DNA of 64,000 bases. Source: Nageia nagi. Its lineage: Eukaryota > Pinophyta. The stretch is from the NCBI GenBank assembly GCA_050084985.1, contig JBITNC010000001.1:138384001-138448000 (forward strand). The letters run 5' to 3'. The notes under the pieces are model-generated. The model searched no databases. It had not been told where the DNA came from and was given only the letters and a program-made list of their open reading frames with translations. The translations under genes were made by a program, and so were the position numbers. Positions 36,901 through 43,681 of this stretch are shown here, in pieces. Position 1 is the stretch's first letter, and every line of letters starts with the position of its first letter.

Positions 36901-39900
36901 GGTGGGGAGGGGAGGGGTAAATGGTTCCCCTCAGGGCTGTAGCTGTCCCTCCATGCATGCATGTAGATGATGTAATATTCTCAAAACTAGGGGAAGCACA
37001 ATTTGTAGCAAAATACCAAACTATAGTTCTAACCTTATTACTTCAACTCAAGAAAATTAGCAAAATTACCCAATGATGCCCTAACTTAATGCAGAATATT
37101 TAATTAACTCAAATCAAGCTCATAAATTAGGACAAATTATGCAAGTGCTCAAAATATTCAAAACAAGGCACAATAACTCAAGCGACCAATATTACAAAAT
37201 TGAGGTGAATTAATGAGACCAAAAAATATACAATAAATACCATAAATTCTGAAATGTCCAAACGAACCAAGAGAATGATCTCAAAGAGCTCAAAATTCTC
37301 TTCTAGGGGTGACATCTCACTAGGGAGCTAGATTCACCACTTCAAAGATGCCAAACTAACTCCTTGAGCTAGACATCTCACTTATGGGGCTAGGACGGAT
37401 TCCAGGATCCCTTCTTCACCTTCCAAGCTCAACATGGTAGATCTTCACTCGAACTGCTCCAGGTCTATTCGAGGCTAATTTTTTAAGTATATGATGCACT
37501 AGGGCCTAACTACCAACTTTAGGGTTTTTGTTTGCAAGATGGGCTTTCTCTTCAAGGGTTTCATCTTTTAGAAAGATTCTTTGTAGGGTTTTTGTCCTTT
37601 GAGAGAGAGAAGCATGTGCTCCAAAAAGTGTGTTTAAAAGATATCAGGACATGTCCTCAAGTCATGCGCTAATTCCCTTATATAGTGCACTTTGGAGAAG
37701 CCTTATTCTATTTGTGGTTGGCCGACCCAACTCAGACATAAAATTACTCCTAATTAATAATTAGACCTTTCTATATTGGGCGTCCACCTTTGGGGAGTAA
37801 ACAAGGTCCTCAAATTACAAATATGGCCCACAAATACTAAGAAGATAATAAAGACACCTGTTTTAACTTGAAAGGACTCTAACACACCTAGAGGTGTGAT
37901 GTCCACCTTTGAAGTGCTCAATTTCTAGTTTTCGCACCCAAGAATGAGGCATCCAACATCATAGAGTCAAAATATAATTTTTGTGTGTCCCACCAACACC
38001 AAACTTTTACAAGAACATAAAATATCCCTAATTACTAGAAAATTACAATGAAGAGGAGCGTCCCACTTAATTTGGCACATAGAAATAGAATATCTTAATT
38101 TTGGAATATTGTAGGTGACATGTTGTGCATCACCTTCCTTATGTACTTTGTTTTTTTATAACAAAAACCTTTTTGTTAGGTGCGTCCCATTTAGAAAAAA
38201 ACTTACTGGAGAAGTACCTATATAATATTTTGTTGTTGTTATTGCTTTTATATTATTATTATTATTATTATTATTTTATTTTACTTATTTATCCCTTTTT
38301 TTGGGTGAGTTCTGGGTAGGGTTATGACAACTTGCAGTTTATTTTGGAAACAGATTTCTGCTAAGTTTGAAGATATTTGGTCTCTCAATCGTCTGTGTGT
38401 ATGACACTTATTTCAGTGTTTCAATTTGTTCATTTCTCTTGCTTGCAATGTTATTCGGAGGCTGATAATCTATTACTGTTTTCCTGGTGTTGCAGAAATG
38501 AAAGGCAGAGTAAGAGTCTTTGTGAGATGGAGGCCTTTAAGTAGAAAAGAGATAGCTGAGAATCAGAAAACTATTTTGACTGCAGTAGATGAATATACTT
38601 TAGAACATCCTTGGAAAGATGATAAGCCTAGGCAATATATTTTTGACCGTGTATTTGATGCAACATCTTCCCAAGAAGCTATCTTTAAGGATACACAGGT
38701 AGTCTATTGGTAACATGATGATCCAAGCAGTTCCTTATGTATGCAGGGCTTTTTTCTGCCTTGATTTATGACATTGTTTTTGTTTTTGAGATCTTAATTG
38801 GATTTAGATGATACAGATGTGCCTATAGATATGAAACTCTCAATTTTTAAATTTGTTAGGCTGTTCTTACCTGCTTTCTCATTTCCATTACAATTGTATT
38901 GTATTCTCATGCTGGGTTTTTTGCATTCAGTATCTGGTACAATCAGCAGTAGATGGTTACAATGTATGTATATTTGCATATGGACAAACTGGATCTGGAA
39001 AGACATTTACTATTTATGGAACAGAGGATAATCCTGGATTGACTCCCAGAGCATTGCGAGAGCTATTTGATATCATAGAAAGAGATAAAAAGAAGTTTGA
39101 TTTCCAAATAAAGGTATTTCAGATTATTTGTGCATAGTGAACTATATGGATGGATATAGTGCAAAAATCTTTACCAACCTAACAGATTATATTTGTTCTC
39201 TTTCAGGTGTACATGCTGGAGCTTTATCTAGATAGCCTAGTGGATTTGCTTCTGCCTAAAAAGAAGCCAAATGTAACTCTTAGTATTAAGAAGGATACAA
39301 AGGTAAGTCTGCAATATTATGAGTATCTCATGGACTATGATCATGTGAGTGCCGATCAGAATGTTTGCAACTTAAGGATTAAACATCTTATTATAACATT
39401 GTCTATACAGGGAGTAGTAACTGTTGAAAATTGTACAATTCTTCCGGTTGATTCTTTAGAAGAGATGGAACATATAATTGCAAAAGGTCAAGAAAGACGC
39501 CATGTAGCTGAAACTAATATGAATGAAGAAAGTTCAAGATCCCATTTGATTCTTTCTGTGATGCTAGATTGCACCACTAAGCAAACCCAACTCCAGACTA
39601 AAGGAAAGGTTTATACTTCTTTAAATCTCTTCTGAAATAAAAGTTTTGCATTTTATTCTTGATGTGATGTTTAGGTGATCTTTGTCCATGCCCTTTTTGA
39701 AACAAGCATGGTTGGGCCCATCTTCTCTTAAGGGTATAATAAGGAGGTTTCTCTTGGCTTCTGTCCAATGCTAATTCATTCAAGTCTTTCCCCTGAATAC
39801 AGTCATTCTCCTGTGTGTTGGTGTAATTCTTATAATCTGGATGTGGAAATATCTAATCATCATACACCTTGTGTTCGATGCCATTCAATGGGCAACAATT

Positions 39901-41090
39901 TGTTGTTTTTTGTTAATTTACTATATGATGATTCTTTTTGCAACCGCACTGTCTCTAGTTTTCTGACATGGTGATTTTGGAGTATGAATTTTCTTAGTAC
40001 ATAGTAGTCTTGAAGACTTTGCACCTATTTAATCAGGTAGCATTTACATTGTTGATTTTCACATGCTATTCAAAACATAGTTTTGTATTGTACTTCAGAT
40101 TAGTTATTCTTAGTCTTGTTTTCCCTTAAGTGCAACCTTGATCTAAAACAACGATTTGTTCACACTTGTTTTCAATTATCAAGTCCAATTGATCTATTTT
40201 GGTCTTTCTTAGACATGAATAGAACATGTTGCTTTCTGATCCTATCATACTAATCTTCCTGAATGGGGTTTTTGACCTTTATTTTTCCATGTCTCATATT
40301 TGTTGAGTTTGCATTTGGCTGGATATGTATTAACAACTCTCATCAAGTATTATGTACTCTCCACTGATTATTATTTTCACTAAAAGATAACAATATCTTA
40401 ACTGAATATAATTTTAAAATGCTGTGATGCTAAAAGTTCACTTCTTACAGTGAAGGAAAGAGTGCCTCACATTTTGATTCTTAATGATTTGTCCAATTTC
40501 TTACAGCTAAGTTTTGTGGATCTAGCTGGGTCTGAGAGGGTGAAAAAGTCAGGAGTGAGTGGAGATGCATTGAAAGAGGCTCAAAGCATCAACAAGTCTC
40601 TTTCTTGTTTGGGTGATGTTATCAGTGCTTTAGCTTTTGAGGGGCAACACATACCCTATAGAAATTCAAAACTCACCATGCTTATGAGCGATTCGTTGGG
40701 TGGAAATGCAAAGACACTCATGTTTGTCAATGTATCTCCTGCTGAATCCAATTTGGAGGAGACACACAATTCACTTAAGTACGTATATCCATCTTGCATA
40801 TATTATTCTTCAAAAACCTTTCAAATTGACAAATGACTTTTGGAATTTTGGTTGGCAGCTATGCAGCTCGTGTAAAGTGCATACAGAATGAGGCTGGAAA
40901 GAATATAAACTCCAAGGAGATAAACAGGCTTAACAAAATTATTCAGGACTTGATGCTTCAAAATAAAGGTAAGAAGATTGACAAAGTATGTGACGATATT
41001 CAAGATTCCAGAAGTACTCCCATGGATTCCAGGGAGGTTTCCAGGCAGACCAGGGATTCAGCCAAGAAGATTGATGCTAGTAAGGAGTAG
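4829..41090 (+). CDS. KCBP-type kinesin-14 (MyTH4-FERM-motor), 5' partial, 19 exons
   Basis: KCBP kinesins are minus-end-directed microtubule motors of plants, regulated by calcium and calmodulin, acting in trichome shape, spindles and phragmoplasts. Exons: 4829-5156, 5377-5476, 5620-5792, 5964-6079, 6499-6601, 6782-6934, 26988-27134, 27237-27443, 27539-27703, 30090-30194, 30405-30542, 30664-30831, 31129-31255, 38496-38698, 38931-39113, 39207-39302, 39411-39608, 40507-40778, 40859-41090. They join without a stop or frameshift into 1,070 residues and TAG. Order: end of MyTH4 and FERM (about residues 1-400), coiled coil (about 400-675), motor (from 678), short tail. Arabidopsis KCBP is about 1,260 residues, so roughly 190 are missing upstream; the acceptor at 4827-4828 shows the gene continues. 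Introns 3 and 13 use GC donors; intron 9 has a weak GTCACT donor. The unbroken frame argues for a functional gene. Overall divergence suggests a paralogue or a distant lineage. Confidence 0.93.
7005..9270 (+). pseudogene. hAT-family transposase relic (DUF659 plus C-terminal dimerisation region)
   Basis: The 5' part contains [20 protein letters not shown]. After a stop near 7340 the same reading continues as [19 protein letters not shown], then [20 protein letters not shown] and [20 protein letters not shown]. This is the DUF659 order of hAT transposases (MSDGW, VTDNA.N, WTPCA.H..DL); here the Asp of TDNA is Asn and the His of CA.H is Tyr. Near 8005 comes a [11 protein letters not shown] match, and at 8901-9092 [19 protein letters not shown], the hAT dimerisation motif, with [10 protein letters not shown]. 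Several stops and an unrelated stretch at about 8070-8815 show it is dead. It lies in kinesin intron 6. Terminal inverted repeats were not identified. Confidence 0.8.
8070..8815. other. Unrelated sequence inside the hAT relic
   Basis: Between two hAT-coding pieces that are normally close together lies about 740 bases with no transposase similarity and no long ORF. It is probably an insertion or a rearranged segment. No LTR ends or target duplication could be fixed by eye. Confidence 0.35.
9451..9994 (-). repeat. Element A 3' LTR
   Basis: The segment matches 24968-25510 over its whole length. On the minus strand it starts TGTTAGGATCCCACATCC and ends near TTGTAACA. Immediately inside, on the minus strand, ccaagaggggtggca (about 9995-10009) is the polypurine tract. 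Confidence 0.9.
9995..10356 (-). pseudogene. Element A integrase C-terminus and chromodomain
   Basis: Minus-strand reading gives [19 protein letters not shown], then [20 protein letters not shown], then [19 protein letters not shown]. This is the integrase C-terminal motif (GP..V......YKL.LP...IH..FHVS.LK) followed by a chromodomain core (VLVQWKG....ATWE), which marks chromoviruses. An in-frame stop lies between the two. It is the end of the integrase resumed after the element B insertion. Confidence 0.8.
10357..11417. repeat. Element B left part (R1 body copy 2)
   Basis: The R1 landmarks are present: cctctacattgaaggagccctcctc at about 10803-10828, gcgctccactaatgtcttttcc near 10972-10993, a TATA-like gtatttataatc near 11059, and gccaacatgggg-type subrepeats at 11174-11275. 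The start phrase tgatgatccaaa recurs near 11348 as tgatgatccaaa, hinting at an internal duplication. The target site ATCCA used by the Tat element is 11413-11417. Confidence 0.6.
11419..12189 (-). repeat. Tat element 3' LTR
   Basis: It matches 18911-19683 along its full length. It contains a recurrent GC-rich motif about 11693-11772 (cgtgggcggtctatttcg and related copies) that also occurs inside the element. On the minus strand the adjacent purine-rich tract is aaagtggggcat (about 12191-12203). Confidence 0.88.
12480..12760 (-). repeat. Degenerate tandem repeat in the Tat 3' untranslated region
   Basis: About five units of 50-60 bases share agctgagactctgccaa(a/g)aggtgtat-type phrases (near 12552, 12592, 12632, 12682 and 12729). 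On the minus strand the units encode recurring MPLG phrases in short frames, but stops make coding unlikely. It is followed at 12787-12845 by one copy of the GC-rich motif found in the LTR. Confidence 0.6.
12909..14120 (-). pseudogene. Tat element integrase
   Basis: The amino end carries an HHCC zinc module: [10 protein letters not shown], then [20 protein letters not shown] with CQKH. The core follows as [31 protein letters not shown] and [13 protein letters not shown]; the second catalytic region, usually TDYFTKW, reads TEYYTKR. After YYRQGNG a stop at 13513-13515 breaks the frame. It resumes with [20 protein letters not shown], a standard integrase phrase, and GDLVL. The end ([17 protein letters not shown]) is read through a stop near 13069. 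The domain is inactive. Confidence 0.85.
14120..14706 (-). pseudogene. Tat element second (archaeal-type) RNase H
   Basis: The start [20 protein letters not shown] carries the first catalytic Asp. It is followed after a stop by [20 protein letters not shown] (catalytic Glu) and [19 protein letters not shown] (catalytic Asp), then NRLADAMA with the last Asp. This FDG / AEYEAL / GDS / ADA pattern is the additional RNase H of Tat elements and lies, as expected, between the first RNase H and the integrase. Confidence 0.85.
14711..15235 (-). pseudogene. Tat element first RNase H
   Basis: Reads through a stop at 15188-15190 from [20 protein letters not shown] to [38 protein letters not shown] and [20 protein letters not shown], the order of the gypsy RNase H (SRTL...ETRY...EK..L.......KLRHYM). 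The catalytic Asp near the start, usually in (Y)LAVS, lies in a decayed stretch. Followed by a linker containing AEFP. Confidence 0.8.
15236..16290 (-). pseudogene. Tat element reverse transcriptase
   Basis: Conserved phrases in order are [58 protein letters not shown], then after a stop at 15769-15771 [20 protein letters not shown] and [12 protein letters not shown] with the YVDD active site intact. After another break at 15521-15528 the thumb and connection follow ([20 protein letters not shown]). Two in-frame breaks make it inactive. [11 protein letters not shown] is typical of non-chromovirus gypsy elements. Confidence 0.88.
16291..16944 (-). pseudogene. Tat element protease-RT linker
   Basis: An acidic open frame at 16291-16608 (including [20 protein letters not shown]) lies where the spacer between protease and reverse transcriptase is expected. 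The stretch 16609-16944 is broken by stops and carries another copy of the GC-rich motif at about 16697-16755. No enzymatic motif is seen. Confidence 0.55.
16945..17334 (-). pseudogene. Tat element aspartic protease
   Basis: A retropepsin fold is indicated by [18 protein letters not shown] and by [19 protein letters not shown] near the end. The usual active site D-S/T-G reads D-G-G. The ILGRPWI phrase is the second conserved site of plant retropepsins. About 130 codons are open, close to the normal domain length. Confidence 0.8.
17700..18663 (-). pseudogene. Tat element gag with zinc knuckle
   Basis: Reads [40 protein letters not shown] and, after a frame change near 18300, [20 protein letters not shown], the retrotransposon gag core. 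A basic stretch ([16 protein letters not shown]) precedes a zinc-knuckle-like [12 protein letters not shown] near 17770-17815, where the first Cys is followed by a stop. The same YHQTKGH.TN.C variant occurs in the gag fragment of intron 13. Confidence 0.8.
18893..18910 (-). promoter_or_regulatory. Tat element primer-binding site (tRNA unassigned)
   Basis: On the minus strand the 5' LTR end TGTAAACA is followed after three bases by TGGTGAACTCGACATG. TGG is the expected start of a site pairing with tRNA 3' CCA, but I do not recognise the tRNA. Confidence 0.4.
18911..19683 (-). repeat. Tat element 5' LTR
   Basis: Partner of 11419-12189, with similar content: the GC-rich motif array at about 19183-19265 and a TATA-like ctatttatatagataat near 19490. 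Followed directly by the target duplication ATCCA at 19684-19688. Confidence 0.88.
19689..21004. repeat. Element B right part (R1 body copy 3 and two R1 tails)
   Basis: R1 landmarks occur in order: cattgaaggggccctcctc near 20010, gcgctccgctaaggtctt near 20167, a TATA-like ctatttatattttcc near 20254, then gccaacgtgg-type subrepeats at 20317-20480. Two tail segments follow at 20530-20660 and 20780-20920 that resemble each other (gggagacatcccacttgggg versus gggagacgtcccactaaggg). The end ATGTTACA at 21004 is followed by the target duplication GTAAA. Confidence 0.6.
21010..21780 (-). pseudogene. Element A integrase core
   Basis: Reads [58 protein letters not shown] (usual SD.D reads ND.D) and [10 protein letters not shown], then past a stop the continuation [37 protein letters not shown] and [14 protein letters not shown]. 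This is the standard chromovirus integrase order. Coding ends at KFY just before the element B insertion and resumes at 10356. Confidence 0.87.
21780..22400 (-). pseudogene. Element A RNase H and integrase zinc region
   Basis: Contains [36 protein letters not shown], then [20 protein letters not shown] with ALSQKF, the end of gypsy RNase H. The integrase amino zinc region follows as [20 protein letters not shown] and [20 protein letters not shown], cut short of the final Cys pair by a stop. Frame changes occur near 22235 and 22260. Confidence 0.82.
22519..23460 (-). pseudogene. Element A reverse transcriptase, active-site mutant
   Basis: A 306-codon frame carries [58 protein letters not shown] and [20 protein letters not shown]. 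The polymerase centre reads FFDNILIYS, whereas the family has FFDDILIYS, so one of the two essential Asp residues is Asn. The thumb ([20 protein letters not shown]) is good until about 22620, where the frame shifts. The sequence is otherwise well preserved. Confidence 0.9.
23460..23840 (-). pseudogene. Element A protease remnant
   Basis: Minus-strand reading gives [20 protein letters not shown], the end of a chromovirus protease, and [20 protein letters not shown]. Just upstream an acidic linker ([20 protein letters not shown]) is joined to it almost directly. The catalytic half with D-S/T-G, normally about 90 residues, is not seen, which suggests an internal deletion near 23735. Confidence 0.65.
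23840..24700 (-). pseudogene. Element A gag
   Basis: The amino part is broken by stops near 24365 and 24470 but continues as [20 protein letters not shown] and [20 protein letters not shown], the gag core. Later come [20 protein letters not shown] and a zinc-knuckle-like [16 protein letters not shown] in which the last Cys is lost. The sequence from 24700 to 24955 is a leader with no clear coding. Confidence 0.8.
24956..24967 (-). promoter_or_regulatory. Element A primer-binding site, tRNA-iMet type
   Basis: Minus strand TGGTATCAGATC, two bases inside the 5' LTR, matches the common plant site TGGTATCAGAGC complementary to initiator tRNA-Met with one mismatch. Confidence 0.85.
24968..25510 (-). 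repeat. Element A 5' LTR
   Basis: Partner of 9451-9994 and alignable throughout. It ends at ccctaaca-type sequence (gatcctaaca) at 25510 on the plus strand. CCTT follows at 25511-25514. Confidence 0.9.
25515..26987. other. Remainder of kinesin intron 6; no gene seen
   Basis: The stretch is AT-rich with a pyrimidine-rich block near 25680-25720. No retroelement motif or convincing ORF was recognised. It ends in the acceptor ctacttcag at 26979-26987 preceding kinesin exon 7. Confidence 0.5.
26988..31255 (+). CDS. KCBP-like kinesin exons 7-13: FERM end and coiled coil
   Basis: Exon 7 resumes after a 20,053-base intron with [20 protein letters not shown], the direct continuation of the FERM domain. 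Exon 8 carries the FERM end and the linker. Exons 9-13 encode a charged, heptad-rich helix (for example [20 protein letters not shown] and [20 protein letters not shown]) expected to form the dimerising coiled coil. Exon 13 ends GAAG followed by GCAAGT; with the acceptor at 38494-38495 this gives [11 protein letters not shown], so the donor is again GC. Intron 9 (27704-30089) contains a 226-base tandem duplication. Confidence 0.92.
27704..29237. other. Kinesin intron 9, 5' part; no gene seen
   Basis: No domain was recognised. An open frame at 28432-28794 has no similarity I can name and lies in ordinary intron sequence. The remainder to 30089 after the duplication is also noncoding. Confidence 0.5.
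29238..29689. repeat. 226-base tandem duplication in kinesin intron 9
   Basis: 29238-29463 is repeated at 29464-29689 with a constant offset of 226. I saw one difference (atttacaatg versus attaacaatg near 29408). The third copy begins with catgtg and then diverges. Near identity means the duplication is recent compared with the retroelements here. Confidence 0.93.
31256..34900. other. Kinesin intron 13, 5' half: unrecognised decayed repeat sequence
   Basis: Two minus-strand frames follow each other: 32243-32557 (acidic, including [20 protein letters not shown]) and 31730-32152 (basic, including [20 protein letters not shown]). On the plus strand, broken frames at 32715-33364 form a charged, helix-like reading ([37 protein letters not shown]). 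None matches a family I know. They are probably remains of one or more old mobile elements; no LTR ends were identified. The remainder has no gene. Confidence 0.35.
34880..36850 (-). pseudogene. Tat-lineage gypsy gag-protease fragment
   Basis: From right to left on the minus strand are a gag core ([38 protein letters not shown] at 36618-36806), a zinc knuckle [14 protein letters not shown] at about 36160-36210, a spacer ([20 protein letters not shown]), and a protease with [18 protein letters not shown] (35427-35711), where the usual D-S/T-G reads D-N-G. The knuckle and spacer resemble those of the complete Tat element in intron 6. No reverse transcriptase follows, so the copy is truncated or rearranged. 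Confidence 0.72.
36851..38495. other. Kinesin intron 13, 3' part; probable LTR-derived, no gene
   Basis: The region next to the gag start holds a GC-richer block (ggtggggaggggagggg at about 36900) and several phrases like gg(g/a)(c/t)atctcac or gcgtcccactt (37308, 37370, 38060), similar to those in 2258-3222 and in R1. It is plausibly 5' LTR and leader of the gag-protease fragment, but no second copy is in the window. A short ATT/TTA run lies near 38250-38290. The intron ends in the acceptor at 38494-38495. Confidence 0.35.
38496..41090 (+). CDS. KCBP-like kinesin exons 14-19: neck, motor domain and tail
   Basis: Exon 14 starts with the kinesin-14 neck-motor junction [16 protein letters not shown]. 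Exon 15 holds the P-loop GQTGSGKT (about residues 762-769); exon 17 switch I NEESSRSH (875-882); exon 18 switch II DLAGSE (908-913), then [18 protein letters not shown] and [19 protein letters not shown]. All nucleotide-binding motifs are intact. Exon 19 gives [20 protein letters not shown] followed by [18 protein letters not shown] and a charged end with the stop at 41088-41090. In KCBP the position after SKE..RL is the calmodulin-binding helix with a Trp; no Trp is present here. A possible donor (GGTAAG) in exon 19 could give another tail, but the read-through resembles the normal charged KCBP end. Confidence 0.93.
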
Positions 41091-41591
41091 ATTTTACTTT
41101 AAAGCTCCTTGTCAATATCTTTTATCCAAATCTTAGTGGAAACTGCCTTATCTTCAGTTCCACTGAACTGCAAGTAATGTGTGCCTCGTATGGCAATCAT
41201 TCATTACAATCCATTTTTTTCTTCCTTGGCTGTTACATGAAAGCTCTCTATTGTTGTTGCAGTCACAATGAAATTCATTGTTCATTTGCATATAATGTAA
41301 TTTAAGGTTGATAATAATAAGAGTAGTATGCATATGGATATTCAAAATTCAAACTTCATCTTCTTTTTCCATTTCTAAATTGTGTGCAAGTTAAAAATGC
41401 AATGGAGGTTAGAACTATATGGATGAAACGAGTGAACTGAAACCGAAGATATCCACAATTTCATGAACTTGAACAACGAGGCTATTCAAGTGCATGAACG
41501 TTCAGCCACATTGTACTTCAAATTACCAAAATTAAGATATTTCTGCAGTCTATTATTTGGTTTCAAAGTTGTTCATTTGCAGATTAGTAAG
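41091..41591 (+). other. Kinesin 3' untranslated region and flank
   Basis: This AT-rich stretch follows the kinesin stop. The 3' UTR should lie here; aataataataag near 41310 is the nearest sequence like a polyadenylation signal. The later part may belong to an LTR of element E, whose primer site starts at 41592, but no second copy was found to confirm this. Confidence 0.4.
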
Positions 41592-41603
41592 TGGTATCAG
41601 AGC
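41592..41603 (+). promoter_or_regulatory. Element E primer-binding site, tRNA-iMet type
   Basis: TGGTATCAGAGC is the perfect common plant site complementary to initiator tRNA-Met, located about 590 bases before the gag start. Confidence 0.85.
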
Positions 41604-42191
41604 ACAGCCATAAGAGCCGGGAGAGAGTTAGCAGAGTCCAGCAGTGCTGCTACTAGGGTTTGATTGCTGCGATCATTGCTTGGAAATAATTGGCCAATTT
41701 CTAACAGCCACGAGACTCGAAAGGAAGTTCACGTTGCAGTAGGACTAATTGCTAGTTTGCAGTAGGACTGCCAAATATGAAGCACATCCAAAGCCGAACC
41801 CTTTGCTTCTTTTTTGCTTTCACCCATTGCGGAAGCTGCAGCTTCGCTGATGAATTACTTTCAGTGAAAAGCGTACGACTCTTTCTCCATCTCTAGAAAA
41901 CAAAGTCCTCCTAACCTAGGCTTTCGCATTTTTCATTCCTGGGGAATATCAAGAGGCGACTAGGGTTTCATATTGTGCTCCCAGCTCTGGAAATCTGTGT
42001 CACCCTATATTAGAATAGCTAAGCATAGGCTTAGATTATTGGGTATTAAGCTTAGGGTGGTAACAGGTAAAGAAACCCAAATCCAATGAATCTATAAAAC
42101 ATATTCATTCTATTGCTAGAGAACATTCATGTGAGTAGCTGTGAATACAAATCCAACAGAGGAGTGTGAAAGTTTTAGAGCCATAGCATAA

Positions 42192-43084
42192 ATGGCTTCT
42201 AACAATAATTCCTTACAATTACAAATCTCATTATTTAGTGGCAAAAATTATGATTTTTGGAGCACTCAAATGAAAATGTTGTTGAAAGACAATCGGAAAA
42301 AGGATCAAAAGGTCCCGTTTCAAATAATGGAGGGAGTTGAAAAGATCATATTTCTAAGAATTGCAGCAACAACAATATCAAAGCAAGCATGGAATACAAT
42401 GATCAATTCTTTCCAAGACACAAAAAAGCTAAAAATGGTGAGACTGTAGTTGTTAAGAAGAAGAGAATTTGAAAGTTTGTAAATGCATGAGGATGAGACC
42501 ATGAGTGAGTTTTTCACCTGAATAATGGGTATAATCAACCAAATGAAAATGACTGGTGAAGATGTTGAAGAACAAAGAATTGTTGAAAAGATTCTAAGAA
42601 GCTTACCAACAAAATATAATTTAGTAGCCATTGCCACTAAAGAATCAAAGACTTTGTCAGCTCTTTCTATGGATTAACTAATGGGCTTTTTACAAACTCA
42701 TGAGCAAAGGTTGAACCAATCATCACGAAGCAGGCATTCAAAACACAACTTTCATGCAAAGATAGTATAAAAAAGGGAGAACACCATAAAGATCTTCAAG
42801 TTTTCATGGAAGGAGAGGGAAAAATAATAGAAGTAGAGGTGGTACATGCCTTAGAAGATGAGGAAGAATGAATTACTCAAACAAAGAAGAATCGATAATA
42901 ATTATTATCAATTAAGATGTAGAGGCAACAACAAATATTAACAAGGAGGCTCGAATCAAATGTATGACAAGTTTAAAATCCAATGTCATTACTACAAAAA
43001 TTAGGACATTATATTCATGAATGTAGAAAAAGAATGTCTAAGGAAAGCAAGGAACAAACCCACTACACTAATGGCAATGAGAAA
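42192..43084 (+). pseudogene. Element E copia gag
   Basis: The start MASNNNSLQLQISLFSGKNY, then DFWSTQMKMLLKDN, is the N-terminal copia gag signature. Past stops it continues with KQAWNTMINSFQDTKKLKM, then MKMTGEDVEEQRIVEKILRS with LPTKYNLVAIATKESK, the UBN2-type gag core. A decayed knuckle region follows near 42970-43040. At least three stops or frameshifts are present. It is cut by element D at 43085. Confidence 0.85.
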
Positions 43085-43667
43085 TGTTAGAATTATAATG
43101 TTATTTAGGACATTGTGTAATTAATATGCTTAGCATATTAATAATCACCTAAATTTGGTTATTAGTTGATAATAAGGTTCATGCATGATGGGTGGAATAG
43201 TATTCTCCACCCAACTTAAAATAATATTGTTAGATGGAATAGTGTCTCCACTAACAATTAAATGTAATTCTATATTATAACTTAGGGTTAACTAACCTAT
43301 TATGGTTAGATTAGTTAACTACCTAAGGTTAGTTTTGAGTTCTATAAAGGAGCTTATATTTATGAAGATTTGTAAAAAAATGAAAATGGAAAGTTGTTAA
43401 TATAGATCTTAGTTAGTAAGGTCTTAAGCATGCAAGCTATGCTTCATGCTAAGGAGTCATGGTTGAGATCCATGAGTGTACATTATTTAAGAGTATAGTG
43501 AAAAGGAGACCTAAAGTGGAATACTCGATGTGATGGAAGAACCACTATACATCTTGTGTTATTATGTGAGAATACTTCTTGAGTTTTTAGTTTAAAATGA
43601 TTGATTGCTATATTTGATAAAAGATCCTACAAGTGTTCTTGGGTTATGAAATCCTTCAATTCCATCA
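43085..43667 (+). repeat. Element D 5' LTR
   Basis: Begins TGTTAGAATTATAATG and ends CCATCA. Contains the palindrome-like taatatgcttagcatatta near 43115 and a tataaagg sequence near 43343 that may be its TATA box. Confidence 0.9.
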
Positions 43668-43669
43668 AA

Positions 43670-43681
43670 TGGTATTAGAGC
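43670..43681 (+). promoter_or_regulatory. Element D primer-binding site
   Basis: TGGTATTAGAGC lies two bases after the LTR end and differs from the iMet-type site at one position. Confidence 0.8.

Noticed and set aside
39768-39974. Short ORF in kinesin intron 17
   Set aside because: It sits between exons 17 and 18, which join perfectly in phase without it, and it has no kinesin similarity.
41592-41603. tRNA gene at the TGGTATCAGAGC sites
   Set aside because: Only the stretch pairing with the tRNA 3' end is present; no cloverleaf can be formed, so these are primer-binding sites.
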